From contig CAWHHO010000008.1 of the NCBI GenBank assembly GCA_963829135.1, forward strand, positions 868,001 through 932,000: a DNA stretch of 64,000 nucleotides, in the 5' to 3' direction. Positions 34,518 through 44,352 of this stretch are shown here, piece after piece. This DNA is from Kumtagia sp963829135. GTDB lineage: Bacteria > Pseudomonadota > Alphaproteobacteria > Rhizobiales > Rhizobiaceae. The position numbers were made by a program, and so were the translations under genes. The first letter of the stretch is position 1, and every line of letters starts with the position of its first letter. The notes under the pieces were generated by a model. That model saw nothing but the letters and a program-made list of their open reading frames with translations, did no database searches and was not told where the DNA came from.

Positions 34518-35918
34518 ATGGCTGACAAGCATGACTACAAGGTCGCTGACCTCTCCCTCGCGGACTGGGGCCGCAAGGAAATCGACATCGCCGAGACCGA
34601 GATGCCGGGCCTGATGGCCTGCCGCGAAGAGTTCGGCGACAAGAGGCCGCTGAAAGGCGCGCGCATCACCGGCTCGCTGCACATGACGATCCAGACAGCG
34701 GTGCTGATCGAGACTCTGAAGGCACTCGGCGCAGACATCCGCTGGGCGTCCTGCAACATCTTCTCGACACAGGATCACGCCGCCGCTGCGATCGCGGCGT
34801 CCGGCACGCCGGTTTTCGCCGTGAAGGGCGAGAATCTTGAAGAGTACTGGGACTACACCGACAAGATCTTCCAGTGGGCCGACGGCGGCTTCACCAACAT
34901 GATCCTCGACGATGGCGGCGACGCCACCATGTACATCCTGATCGGCGCCCGCGCCGAAGCCGGCGAGGACGTGCTCTCCAATCCGCAGAGCGAGGAGGAG
35001 GAATACTTCGTCGCACAGGTCGCGAAGCGCCTGAAGGCCTCCCCGGGGTTCTTCACCAAGCAGCGCGAAGCAATCCGCGGTGTCACGGAAGAGACGACGA
35101 CAGGCGTCAACCGCCTCTATCAGCTGCAGAAGAAGGGCCTGCTGCCGTTTCCGGCGATCAACGTCAACGACAGCGTCACCAAGTCAAAGTTCGACAACAA
35201 GTATGGTTGCAAGGAATCGCTGGTTGACGGCATCCGCCGCGGCACCGACGTGATGATGGCCGGCAAGGTTGCGGTCGTCTGCGGCTATGGCGATGTCGGC
35301 AAGGGCTCGGCTGCTTCGCTGAAGGGCGCCGGAGCGCGCGTCAAGGTCACCGAAGTCGATCCGATCTGCGCGCTGCAGGCTGCCATGGACGGGTTTGAAG
35401 TCGTCACGCTCGAAGACGCCGCTCCGACGGCCGATATCGTCATCACCACCACCGGCAACAAGGATGTGGTTACGCTCGACCATATGCGCTCGCTGAAGGA
35501 CATGGCGATCGTCGGCAATATCGGCCACTTCGACAACGAGATTCAGGTTGCCGCGCTGCGCAACCTGAAATGGACCAACGTCAAGCCGCAGGTGGACATG
35601 ATTTCGTTCCCGGACGGCAAGCGCATGATCCTTCTGTCGGAAGGCCGCCTGCTCAACCTGGGCAATGCCACTGGGCATCCAAGCTTCGTCATGTCGGCAT
35701 CGTTCACCAACCAGGTGCTTGCGCAGATCGAGCTTTACACCAAGCCGGGCGCCTACAAGAACGAGGTCTACGTGCTGCCGAAGCACCTCGACGAGAAGGT
35801 CGCCCGCCTGCATCTCGACAAGCTGGGCGCCACGCTGACCGAACTGTCCGGAGAGCAGGCGGCCTATATCGGCGTCACGCCGAAGGGCCCGTTCAAGCCG
35901 GAACACTACCGGTACTAA
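34518..35918 (+). CDS. ahcY: Adenosylhomocysteinase
   Basis: Cytoplasmic NAD-dependent enzyme splitting S-adenosylhomocysteine into adenosine and homocysteine in the methyl cycle; 466 residues. Substrate-domain motifs include GSLHMTIQTAVLIETL and NIFSTQDHAAAA. The family's NSVTKSKFDN equivalent is DSVTKSKFDNKYGC, and the NAD motif is VVCGYGDVGKGSA. The conserved end is KPEHYRY. The start ATG at 34518 follows GGAGCG; an upstream in-frame start lacks family similarity. A strong terminator follows, so it is probably monocistronic. Adenosine kinase at 56 kb can remove the adenosine made. Confidence 0.97.
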   Translation: MADKHDYKVADLSLADWGRKEIDIAETEMPGLMACREEFGDKRPLKGARITGSLHMTIQTAVLIETLKALGADIRWASCNIFSTQDHAAAAIAASGTPVFAVKGENLEEYWDYTDKIFQWADGGFTNMILDDGGDATMYILIGARAEAGEDVLSNPQSEEEEYFVAQVAKRLKASPGFFTKQREAIRGVTEETTTGVNRLYQLQKKGLLPFPAINVNDSVTKSKFDNKYGCKESLVDGIRRGTDVMMAGKVAVVCGYGDVGKGSAASLKGAGARVKVTEVDPICALQAAMDGFEVVTLEDAAPTADIVITTTGNKDVVTLDHMRSLKDMAIVGNIGHFDNEIQVAALRNLKWTNVKPQVDMISFPDGKRMILLSEGRLLNLGNATGHPSFVMSASFTNQVLAQIELYTKPGAYKNEVYVLPKHLDEKVARLHLDKLGATLTELSGEQAAYIGVTPKGPFKPEHYRY

Positions 35919-35946
35919 TTCGCGTTAACCACGACACAATATGTTG

Positions 35947-35985
35947 AGCCGGGCGATTGACAATTCGCCCGGCTTTATTTTTGCG
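35947..35985 (+). terminator. Rho-independent terminator of ahcY
   Basis: Perfect 10-bp arms AGCCGGGCGA and TCGCCCGGCT with an 8-base loop are followed by TTATTTTT. It lies 28 bp after the ahcY stop. Confidence 0.9.
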
Positions 35986-36115
35986 CGCGCAAGCTGCTTC
36001 ACGGCGATTCGCCAAGCCTGTATGGTCATTGTGATTCGCGACGCGCGGCCGTCTTGGTCGGCGAACCGGGGGCGGTTCGGGGCGGTTTGAAGTCGGTCGG
36101 CGAGAGGAACAGGAC

Positions 36116-38664
36116 ATGCCGGGGGAACGCCCGCATTGCGCGGGAAAGGCCAGTTCAGGCCCGCGACGCGATTCCAGCGCCGATGCCCGGCGGCTGCTAC
36201 TGTCGCGCGCTGCCCGGTTCCATTTGCTCCCCATCATTCTCGCAGGCGTGGCGCTCTCTGTGTCATCGATCGAGCCGGTATGGGCCGCTTCATCCCTGAT
36301 CTCCCCGGCATTGACGACGGGTGACGTCATCCAGCTTGCAGTCTTCATCGGCGTCATGGGCGCAGCCCTCATATCGGCGGTCGCCACCATCCGGGAGCGA
36401 GCCCGCGTCTCGGCCGAGAATGTCGAGCTGCGCAGCCGTATCGCCGACCTCAACGCCACGCTCCAGCGTTCCGAGGCGCTGCTCAACCTTCGCGACCAGC
36501 GGCTGATCGTCTGGGCAAGCGACCGCCAGAAGGTGGATTTGATCGGGGCGCTGCCGAGTGAAACCGGCGCACCCGACGAGCGTTCATCGTTTCTCGCCTT
36601 CGGCCGCTGGCTGCTGCCACGCTCGGCCGCGGCCCTCGATCACGCCGTGATTGCGCTGCGCGAGCGGGCAATCCCGTTCGACATCACGGTTGAAACGACC
36701 ACCGGCCTGCCGCTGGAGGTCCAGGGCCGCAAGACGTCCTCGCATGTCATCGTGCGCTTCACGAGCCTGTCGGAAAACCTGCGCGCCCAGGCGCGACTGA
36801 AACTGGAGAACCAGCGCCTCGTCACGGATCATGAAATCATGCTCGGCCTGATCGATGCGCTGAAAATGCCGTTCTGGCTGCGCTCCGCCGATGGCAGGCT
36901 GAAATGGGTGAATCGCGCCTTCGCGGATGCGGTGGACATGGCGAGCGTCGACGATGTGGTGCGCAACTCCCGCGAATTCCTCGGCACCATGGTCCGCGAG
37001 ACAATTTCGGCACACCACCAGAGCAATCGCGTCTTCGACCAGACGGTATCGACCGTCGTGTCGGGCGACCGCAGGGTGTTCAGCGTAACCGACGTGGCCA
37101 GCGGCGAGGGCTCCGCCGGCATTGCCTCCGACATCAGCAACATGCAGGCCGTCCAGGAAGAATATGAGAACGCCGCGCGCAGCCATGCCGAGACGCTCGA
37201 CCGGCTGACAACTGCGGTCGCGATTTTCGACTCCAAGGAAAAGCTCCGCTTTTTCAACCAGGCGTTCCAGAAGCTTTGGGATCTGGATATCAGCTTCCTC
37301 GAAAGCGCACCGGATAACGCGCTGCTGCTCGACCGCTTGCGCAGCGATGGCAAGATTGCTGAACAGCCCGAGTGGCGCCGCTGGAAGGAGACCCTGCTTG
37401 AGGCCTATCGTGCGGTCGAGTCGCAGGAACATTGGTGGCACCTGCCCGACGGCCGCACCGTCCGCGTCGTCGCCAACCCACAGGCCAATGGAGGCGTCAC
37501 CTGGGTGTTCGAGAACGTCACCGAGCGCATGAACCTCGAGAGCCGCTACAACAGCATCGTGCGTGTTCAGGGCGAAACACTCGACAACCTTGCGGAGGGT
37601 GTCGCGGTATTCGGTCCGGATGGCCGCATCAGGCTCGCCAATCCCGCCTTCGCCAATTTGTGGAAACTTCCGCAGGATGTCGTCGCGCAGAATATGCACA
37701 TAAGCGCGATCAAGGCCTGGTGCGACGGACTCTCGATCACCAGCCCATGGCGCGAGTTCGTTTCAGCAGTAACCGGTTTCGACGACGAGCGCCGCGATCG
37801 TCATGGCCAGGCCGAGCTGAAAAGCGGTATCGTGCTCCGCTACGCGGTCATCCACCTGCCCAACGGTCAGGTCATGATGACGTTTGTCGATGTCACCGAC
37901 AGCGTAAAAGTCGAGCGCGCGCTGGTGGAGAAGAATGAAGCGCTGCAGCGTGCCGACCAGCTCAAGAATGATTTCGTCCAGCACGTGTCTTACGAGTTGC
38001 GCTCACCGCTCACCAACATCATCGGGTTCACCGAACTCCTCTCGCTGCCGTCGACCGGCCCATTGGAACCGCGCCAGCGCGAATATGTCGGCCATATCGG
38101 CTCGTCCTCGGCCGTTCTTCTCACAATCGTCAATGACATTCTCGACCTTGCCACCGTCGATGCGGGAATCATGCAGCTCGAAATCTCGGAGGTCAGCATC
38201 GCCCAGACAGTCGCCGCTGCCGCCGAACTGATCGCCGAGCGCCTGCAGGAACATTCCATCAAGCTCGATGTCGATACGAGGCTGGCTCCGTTCAGCTTCC
38301 AGGGCGACGAGACCCGCGTGCGTCAGGTCCTCTACAATCTGCTGAGCAACGCGGCGAACTATGCGCCGGAGTGCAGCACCATCAAATTAGTCTGCCGAAT
38401 TGCAGAGGCAGGTGTGGAGTTCGCGGTCCATGATGACGGCCCGGGTATCCCCCAGACGTCCTCGACGCCCTGTTCCGCCGCTTTGAGCCGCGGGTCAATG
38501 GCGGACGCCACCGCGGGGCGGGCCTCGGCCTTTCTGTGGTGAAAAGCTTTGTCGAACTGCATGGCGGCAAAGTCCGCATCGAGACCGGCAAGGGCATCGG
38601 AACAACGGTGATATGCCTTTTCCCCTCCACCGGCCCGACGGGCTTGCGCAACGCGGCGGAATAG
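36116..38664 (+). pseudogene. divL: DivL-like PAS-domain pseudo-histidine kinase, one frameshift
   Basis: A membrane-anchored cell-cycle signalling protein. Two hydrophobic segments near residues 35-60 and 70-92 precede a coiled coil, two or three PAS-like domains, and a kinase-like core. The dimerisation helix reads FVQHVSYELRSPLTNIIGF: Tyr626 stands where kinases have the phosphorylated His, the mark of DivL. The ATPase domain has the N box LYNLLSNAANYAP and DDGPGIP. Right after that, a C is missing from a C run (38449-38453); restoring it gives GAGLGLSVVKSFVELHGGKV, an end at 38664 and about 849 residues. It lies between ahcY and tsaE. DivL controls CckA/CtrA in Caulobacter. The break is probably an error. 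Confidence 0.85.
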
Positions 38665-38669
38665 GCTTC

Positions 38670-40178
38670 GTGAACGGCGTAAACCTCAAACGGCATTTGC
38701 CGGATGAAGCCGCAACGATGCTGCTCGGACAGGATCTGGCGGTCGCGCTTCGCCCAGGCGACGTTCTGGCGCTCTCGGGCGACCTTGGGGCCGGTAAATC
38801 GACGCTGGCACGCGCGCTCATCCGCGCGAATGCGGGCGACCCGGCGCTTGAGGTGCCGAGCCCGACCTTTACGCTCGTACAATCCTATGCCGGCCGCGTG
38901 CCGGTCAGCCATTTCGACCTGTACCGGCTCGGCTCGCCGTCGGAGCTCGATGAACTCGGCTTCGAAGAGTCGCTTGGCGAGGGCGCCGCGGTCATCGAAT
39001 GGCCGGAAAAGGCCGGCGACCGTCTGCCGGCCGCCGCGATCACCGTGTCGCTTATGCAGGAAGGTGACGGACGCCACGCCATCCTGGCCGGCAGAGGTTC
39101 AGCCATGGACCGCATCGACCGGTCGTTGGCGATCCGCGATTTCCTGGCGGGCGCCGGTTCGGCGGAGGCGGAACGGATACCGTTTCCGGGGGACGCTTCT
39201 GCCCGGGCCTACGAGACCATCGAAATGCCCGGCGTACAGCCAAAAATTCTGATGAACGCGCCGCCACTGGTTCTCGGACCGCCCGTCAAGGACGGGAAGC
39301 CTTATGCGGTGCTCGCCCACACCGCGCAGACGGTTGCCGCCTTCGTCGCCATCAGCCGCGCGCTCCGCGACCGTGGTTTTGCCGCGCCACAGATCCATGC
39401 CGCCGATCTCGACCGCGGTTTCGTGCTGCTCGAGCATCTCGGCAGCGGGCATTTTCTCGACCCGCAAGGCCGCCCGCTCGGCGAGCGCTACGCAGCTGCC
39501 AGCGAAGTTCTGGCGGAAATACATCAGCGAGACTGGCCGGCGCGGCTTGAGGTCGTACCCGGCGTCTTCCACGAGGTGCCGCCTTTCGACAGGGATGCAC
39601 TGATGATAGAGGTCGACCTGCTGCTCGACTGGTACGTGCCATGGAAAACTGGCGCGACAGCGGATTCCAGCTTGAGGGGTCAGTTCGCGGATGCCTGGAA
39701 TGAGGTCTTCGATCGCCTGGGCCTGGCTGAAAAAAGCATCGTGCTGCGCGATATCCACTCGCCAAATCTGATCTGGCGTGAGGATCGTTCCGGCATCGAA
39801 AGGATTGGGCTCCTCGATTTCCAGGACGCGATGATCGGTGCCGCAGCGTACGATGTTGCCTCGCTGGCCATGGACGCGCGCGTTACCATTCCGGACGCGG
39901 TCGAAAAGCTGACCGTTGATGCATATATCGCCGCGCGACGCAAATCCGGCGCGTTTGATGAGGCCAGCTTCCACGAGGCGTATGCCATCGCTGCCGCGCA
40001 GCGCAACACCAAGATCCTCGGCATTTTCGTTCGGCTGAACGAGCGCGACGGCAAGCCGGCCTATCTCGCGCATCTTCCGCGCATCCGCCAATATCTGCGG
40101 CGTGCTCTACGCCATCCTGCGCTGGCGCCTGTTGCCGCGCTCTACGACGCGCATGGCCTGCTCGCGGAGGATGCATGA
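38670..40178 (+). CDS. TsaE-AmgK fusion: tRNA t6A ATPase plus cell-wall amino-sugar kinase
   Basis: A 502-residue two-domain protein. Residues 1-150 are TsaE, an ATPase needed for the N6-threonylcarbamoyladenosine tRNA modification: Walker A GDLGAGKST (37-45), PSPTFTLVQSY and HFDLYRLGSPSELDELGF. Residues about 160-500 are an aminoglycoside-phosphotransferase fold matching AmgK, which phosphorylates MurNAc/GlcNAc at the anomeric carbon: catalytic loop LRDIHSPNLIW and metal motif LLDFQDAMIG. The likely start is GTG 38670, 5 bp after the divL stop. The fusion is known in Alphaproteobacteria. The next gene, murU, takes the AmgK product onward. Confidence 0.9.
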   Translation: MNGVNLKRHLPDEAATMLLGQDLAVALRPGDVLALSGDLGAGKSTLARALIRANAGDPALEVPSPTFTLVQSYAGRVPVSHFDLYRLGSPSELDELGFEESLGEGAAVIEWPEKAGDRLPAAAITVSLMQEGDGRHAILAGRGSAMDRIDRSLAIRDFLAGAGSAEAERIPFPGDASARAYETIEMPGVQPKILMNAPPLVLGPPVKDGKPYAVLAHTAQTVAAFVAISRALRDRGFAAPQIHAADLDRGFVLLEHLGSGHFLDPQGRPLGERYAAASEVLAEIHQRDWPARLEVVPGVFHEVPPFDRDALMIEVDLLLDWYVPWKTGATADSSLRGQFADAWNEVFDRLGLAEKSIVLRDIHSPNLIWREDRSGIERIGLLDFQDAMIGAAAYDVASLAMDARVTIPDAVEKLTVDAYIAARRKSGAFDEASFHEAYAIAAAQRNTKILGIFVRLNERDGKPAYLAHLPRIRQYLRRALRHPALAPVAALYDAHGLLAEDA

Positions 40179-40198
40179 TCGAGGCAAACAACCCGCGC

Positions 40199-40340
40199 GG
40201 TCTTACCCTCCCCCTTGCGGGGAGGTCGACGCGAAGCGTCGGGGTGGGGGTAGAGCCTTGCATTACCCCCACCCCGTTTCGCAGCTTCCCACTTCGTTCG
40301 GGCTGCTCACCGACCCTCCTCACAAGGGGGAGGGTAAGAT
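40199..40340. repeat. Pair of REP/RIME-like palindromes between amgK and murU
   Basis: The 205-bp gap has CCTCCCCCTTGCGGGGAGG with CGACGCGAAGCGTCG, then a second copy in opposite orientation (CACCCCGTTTCG to CTCACAAGGGGGAGGG). Same family as at 3.4 kb and 33.9 kb. The murU gene is therefore probably still cotranscribed but with a structured leader. Confidence 0.75.
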
Positions 40341-40383
40341 CGCCCGCGCCTCGCTATCCCAGTATAATTCGGGATACGCATAG

Positions 40384-41100
40384 ATGACCGCCCCTAAGAC
40401 CGCCATGGTTCTGGCCGCCGGCCTCGGCAAGCGGATGCGGCCGATCACCGACACGCTCCCCAAGCCGCTTGTGAAGGTGGCCGGCAGAACATTGCTTGAC
40501 TGGGGTCTCGACAGTCTCGCCGAGGCAGGTGTTGAAAAGGCGGTGGTCAACGTCCATTACCTCCCCGACCAGATTATCGAGCATGTCGCCTTGCGGAAAT
40601 CGCCGCGGATCGTCATTTCCGACGAGCGCGGCGAATTGCTCGATTCGGCCGGCGGCATCGTGAAGGCTCTTCCCGAATTCGGCGACGCGCCGTTCTTCAT
40701 CCTCAATGCCGATACATTCTGGATCGACAAGGGTGCATCGAGCTTGAAGCGGCTCGCCCTTGAATGGGATGCGTCGCGGATGGATATTCTGCTGATGCTT
40801 TCCGATCTCGACTCAGCAACCGGCCACAGCGGCAGCACCGATTTTCTTCGCGGCCCCGACGGCCGGCTTTCACGCGCCATGGGGGACCCGTCCGGCCTGA
40901 TCTACGCCGGCGCGGCGATAACGCATCCGCGTCTGTTTAAAGCCACCCCCGCAGGAGCGCATTCGCTCAACCGCTATTTCGACGCAGCGATCGCCGAAGG
41001 CAGGCTCTACGGAATGCCGCTTTCCGGCAGCTGGATCACGGTGGGCACCCCGGATGCGATCGCGCCTGCGGAAGCTGCCGTCGCCCGCGCGCGCGGCTAG
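40384..41100 (+). CDS. murU: N-acetylmuramate-1-phosphate uridylyltransferase MurU
   Basis: A 238-residue nucleotidyltransferase turning MurNAc-1-phosphate and UTP into UDP-MurNAc, a peptidoglycan recycling route that bypasses MurA, the fosfomycin target. The nucleotide-binding signature is VLAAGLGKRMRP (residues 9-20), followed by LPKPLVKVAG. The metal-binding Asp lies in FILNADTFW. It follows the AmgK domain gene, whose product it uses, and is 5 bp before addB. Other sugar nucleotidyltransferases share the fold; the AmgK context settles the call. Confidence 0.9.
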   Translation: MTAPKTAMVLAAGLGKRMRPITDTLPKPLVKVAGRTLLDWGLDSLAEAGVEKAVVNVHYLPDQIIEHVALRKSPRIVISDERGELLDSAGGIVKALPEFGDAPFFILNADTFWIDKGASSLKRLALEWDASRMDILLMLSDLDSATGHSGSTDFLRGPDGRLSRAMGDPSGLIYAGAAITHPRLFKATPAGAHSLNRYFDAAIAEGRLYGMPLSGSWITVGTPDAIAPAEAAVARARG

Positions 41101-41105
41101 AATAG

Positions 41106-44100
41106 ATGACCAGTCGCGCCGCGCCGCGCGTTCTCACCATCCCGCCCGGCGTTGCCTTCCTGCCGGCGCTGGCCGAAGCGCTGATCGACGGGCGTCTGGT
41201 TGCGGACTTCCGTCCCGCCGGCGACCCGCTGGCATTGGCCACCGTCACCATTTACGTGCCGACGCGCCGTGCCGCGCGCGAGTTGCGCTCGATATTCGTC
41301 GAGCGTGCCGGCAGTGGATCGGCAATCCTGCCATTGATCCGCCCGCTCGGCGAATTCGACGAGGACGGCGCTGCCTTCTTCGCCCCGGCCGGCGCGACGC
41401 TCGACCTGGCGCCACCGATCGCGGCGATAGATCGCCTGCTCCTGCTGGCGCCGCTGGTTCGGCGATGGAAGCAGAACCTGCCGGCGCATGTCGCGGCAAG
41501 ATTTTCGGAAGATTTCGTCGTGCCGGCCTCCTCCGCCGATTCGATCTGGCTTGCCAGAGACCTCGCCGCGCTGATCGATGAGGTCGAAACCGAGGGCTCG
41601 GACTGGACGAAGCTCGCCGGGCTGGTTGCCGGCGAGCTTGCCGGCTGGTGGCAGGTGACGCTCGATTTTCTTGCCATCGTCACAGAATACTGGCCGCAGA
41701 TTCTCAGCGCGCGCCAACGTTCCAATCCGGCGGCCTATCGCAACGCGTTGATCCTGGCCGAAGCGGCGCGGCTCAAGGCGAATGCGCCGGCCGGCCCGGT
41801 GATTGCGGCGGGTTCCACCGGCTCGATCCCGGCTACAGCCGAGCTGTTGTCGGTGATCGCCCGCTTGCCGCGCGGCGCGGTGGTGCTGCCCGGCCTCGAT
41901 GCCACGACCGATGAAAGCTCGTGGACCGTGCTGGACGATCTGGCGCCGGAGCCCTCCGTGCTTGGCCATCCGCAATTCGGCCTGGCAAAGCTTCTGCGGC
42001 GTATCGGCATAGTTCGTGCCGACGTCCAGCCGCTTGTGGTCGCTACTGAACCCCTGACACTGCGGCAGAGGATAGCCGGAGAGGCCTTTCGTCCGGCAAG
42101 CACGACCGACACCTGGGCAAGGCGCCGGCAGGACTATTCGAATGCCGAGGTCGAGGCAGCCTTTGCCGGCGTCACACTCATCGAGGCCGCCAATGAACGG
42201 GACGAGGCGGCGGCGATCGCCATTGTGCTGCGCCGTGCGGTCGAGGCGCCCGGCCACCATGCTGCGCTGGTCACTGGCGACCGCGACCTCGCGCGCCGCG
42301 TCTCGACGGAACTGCTGCGCTTCGGCATACGCGCCGACGATTCCGGAGGGACGCCACTTGCCGGCTCGCCGCCCGCCGCGTTGCTCGCACTGATGCTGCG
42401 CGCCGTTTTCCAACCGGGCGACCCCGTTCCGGTGCTGGCGCTGCTGAAGCATCCGCTGCTGTCGCTGGAACAGACGCGCGGCACGGTGCGCCGTGCCGTG
42501 GAGATCATAGAACTCGTTGCGCTCCGCGGCGGTTATGGCCGGCCGGACGTCGCCGATTTGCGCGCGCTCTTCGATGAGCGGTTGGTGGCATTCAGGCGCG
42601 ATCGCCCGCCCTTTTGGCTGAAGCGTATCTCCGCCAAGGAGATTGAAGATGCACAGCGCGTGCTCGACGCCCTCGGCGCGGCGCTGGCGCCACTGGCTGC
42701 CTTCGCCGGGCGCGATGACGCCGAGCTGCGCGAAATCGCGCGAGCCACGGTCGTCGCGCTGGAAACCTTGGCGCGCGGCAGTAGTGGCGGTCTGGATGCG
42801 CTCTACTCCGGAGACGCCGGAGAAAAGCTCGCGGAGTTCCTGCGCGGACTTGTCGCCGTCGAAGATGGTTTCACATTTGCCGCGCGCGAATGGCCCGAGG
42901 TGTTCGAAGCGCTGGTTGCGCCAGAAGTGGTGAAGCCGTCGCAAGGGTCGGATGCGCGCGTCTCGATCTGGGGCGCACTTGAAGCCCGGCTTTTGTCACC
43001 CGACACGCTGGTGGTCGGCGGCCTGAACGAAGGCGTGTGGCCGCGCAAGGCGGTTTCCGACCGGTTCATGTCGCGCATAATGAAGGCCGGCATCGACCTG
43101 GAGCCGCCGGAACGGCGCATCGGCCAGTCGGCGCACGATTTCGAGATGGCGCTGGGCGTCGAAAAGGTGGTGCTGACGCGCGCCGCCCGCTCCGGCGACG
43201 CACCGGCAGTCGCCTCTCGCTGGATGCAACGCATCCTCACCTTTGTCGGCCCGCAGGAGGCGGAGCGCATGCGCGGCAGGGGCTCATCCTATCTGTCCTG
43301 GGCGCAGGCGCTCGATGTTCGCGAGGAAACTCCCCATGCGGCGCGGCCTAACCCCAAGCCGCCCGTGAGTGTACGCCCCCGGCATTTCTCGGTCACCGAG
43401 ATCGAGACCCTGCGCCGCGATCCCTATGCGATCTATGCACGGCGCATTCTCGATCTGCGCCCGCTCGACCCGTTGGTGCGCGACCCGGGGGCGGCCGAGC
43501 GCGGCACGTTGTTTCATGAGATCCTGCATCGCTTTTCCGCAAGCGGCATCGACCCCGCCTCGCCACAAGCGCATGATGCCCTGCTGGCGGCGGGACGCGA
43601 GTGCTTTGCCGAGTTCGCGCTACCTGAGGATGTCGCCGCCGTATGGTGGCCGCGCTTTGCCAGGCTGGCGCCAGCAATTTTGGGATGGGAGAACAGCCGC
43701 CCCAACGCGATTGTCCAGCGCTTTCCCGAAGCGCGGGCCGGCAAGACGCAGGTCGGCCGCACCGGCGTCACACTGTCGGGCTATGCCGACCGCATTGATA
43801 CCTTGCCGGCAAATCTCGCCGACATCATTGACTACAAGACCGGCACATCGCCCTCCAAAGTGCAGGCGCATCGACTGATTGCACCGCAACTGGCGCTGGA
43901 AGCGGCGCTGCTGCGGCGCGGAGCATTCGCCGAAATGGGACGCCGCGACCCCGCGGACCTCGCTTACATCCGCCTCAAGGCGAATGGCACCGTCTTCCAC
44001 GAATCCATTTTGGACACTCAGCGCAGCGTGCGCTCAGCGACAGAGCTTGCAGAGGATGCCTGGGCGCGGCTGGAACGCCTGCTGCAACACTACGCGCTGC

Positions 44101-44222
44101 CGTCGAGCGGCTACCGGTCGCGCGCCATGCCCTTCCGCGAGGGCGACACCGATGGCGACTACGACCACCTCGCCCGTGTCCTCGAATGGTCCGCCGGCGG
44201 CGACGACGCGGAGGTGGAGTGA
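41106..44222 (+). CDS. addB: Double-strand break repair protein AddB
   Basis: A 1038-residue subunit of the AddAB helicase-nuclease that processes DNA breaks for RecA loading. It is an alphaproteobacterial AddB with a degenerate N-terminal helicase-like part (PTRRAARELRSIFVE, TGSIPATAELLSVIARLPRG) and WGALEARLL, LVVGGLNEGVWPR in the middle. The C-terminal RecB-type nuclease domain has GTLFHEILHRF and the catalytic IIDYKTG near residue 906. The start ATG 41106 lies 5 bp after murU. addA follows after 130 bp. Confidence 0.95.
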   Translation: MTSRAAPRVLTIPPGVAFLPALAEALIDGRLVADFRPAGDPLALATVTIYVPTRRAARELRSIFVERAGSGSAILPLIRPLGEFDEDGAAFFAPAGATLDLAPPIAAIDRLLLLAPLVRRWKQNLPAHVAARFSEDFVVPASSADSIWLARDLAALIDEVETEGSDWTKLAGLVAGELAGWWQVTLDFLAIVTEYWPQILSARQRSNPAAYRNALILAEAARLKANAPAGPVIAAGSTGSIPATAELLSVIARLPRGAVVLPGLDATTDESSWTVLDDLAPEPSVLGHPQFGLAKLLRRIGIVRADVQPLVVATEPLTLRQRIAGEAFRPASTTDTWARRRQDYSNAEVEAAFAGVTLIEAANERDEAAAIAIVLRRAVEAPGHHAALVTGDRDLARRVSTELLRFGIRADDSGGTPLAGSPPAALLALMLRAVFQPGDPVPVLALLKHPLLSLEQTRGTVRRAVEIIELVALRGGYGRPDVADLRALFDERLVAFRRDRPPFWLKRISAKEIEDAQRVLDALGAALAPLAAFAGRDDAELREIARATVVALETLARGSSGGLDALYSGDAGEKLAEFLRGLVAVEDGFTFAAREWPEVFEALVAPEVVKPSQGSDARVSIWGALEARLLSPDTLVVGGLNEGVWPRKAVSDRFMSRIMKAGIDLEPPERRIGQSAHDFEMALGVEKVVLTRAARSGDAPAVASRWMQRILTFVGPQEAERMRGRGSSYLSWAQALDVREETPHAARPNPKPPVSVRPRHFSVTEIETLRRDPYAIYARRILDLRPLDPLVRDPGAAERGTLFHEILHRFSASGIDPASPQAHDALLAAGRECFAEFALPEDVAAVWWPRFARLAPAILGWENSRPNAIVQRFPEARAGKTQVGRTGVTLSGYADRIDTLPANLADIIDYKTGTSPSKVQAHRLIAPQLALEAALLRRGAFAEMGRRDPADLAYIRLKANGTVFHESILDTQRSVRSATELAEDAWARLERLLQHYALPSSGYRSRAMPFREGDTDGDYDHLARVLEWSAGGDDAEVE

Positions 44223-44244
44223 TGGGCTTTATCGCTGTTTCTCT

Positions 44245-44291
44245 CCCCCTCACCCGGCCTCCGCTGCGGCAGCGGAGGCCGGGTGAGGGGG
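44245..44291. repeat. Perfect 21-bp hairpin between addB and addA
   Basis: A perfect inverted repeat with 21-bp arms (44245-44265 and 44271-44291) and a 5-base loop. The left arm begins CCCCCTCACCCGGCCTCCGC. The next bases are CGAAAAAAA, so there is no plus-strand T run. It may be a palindromic intergenic element that limits addA expression. Confidence 0.8.
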
Positions 44292-44352
44292 CGAAAAAAA
44301 GCCTTTCACATAAATCCGCAATCGTTGCTCTTTTGTCGCGGACACGGTCGCG

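Noticed and set aside
41097..42944. Long minus-strand open frame opposite addB
   Set aside because: Codon-bias shadow of a clear AddB gene; the protein is rich in Arg, Gly and His and has no recognisable domain.
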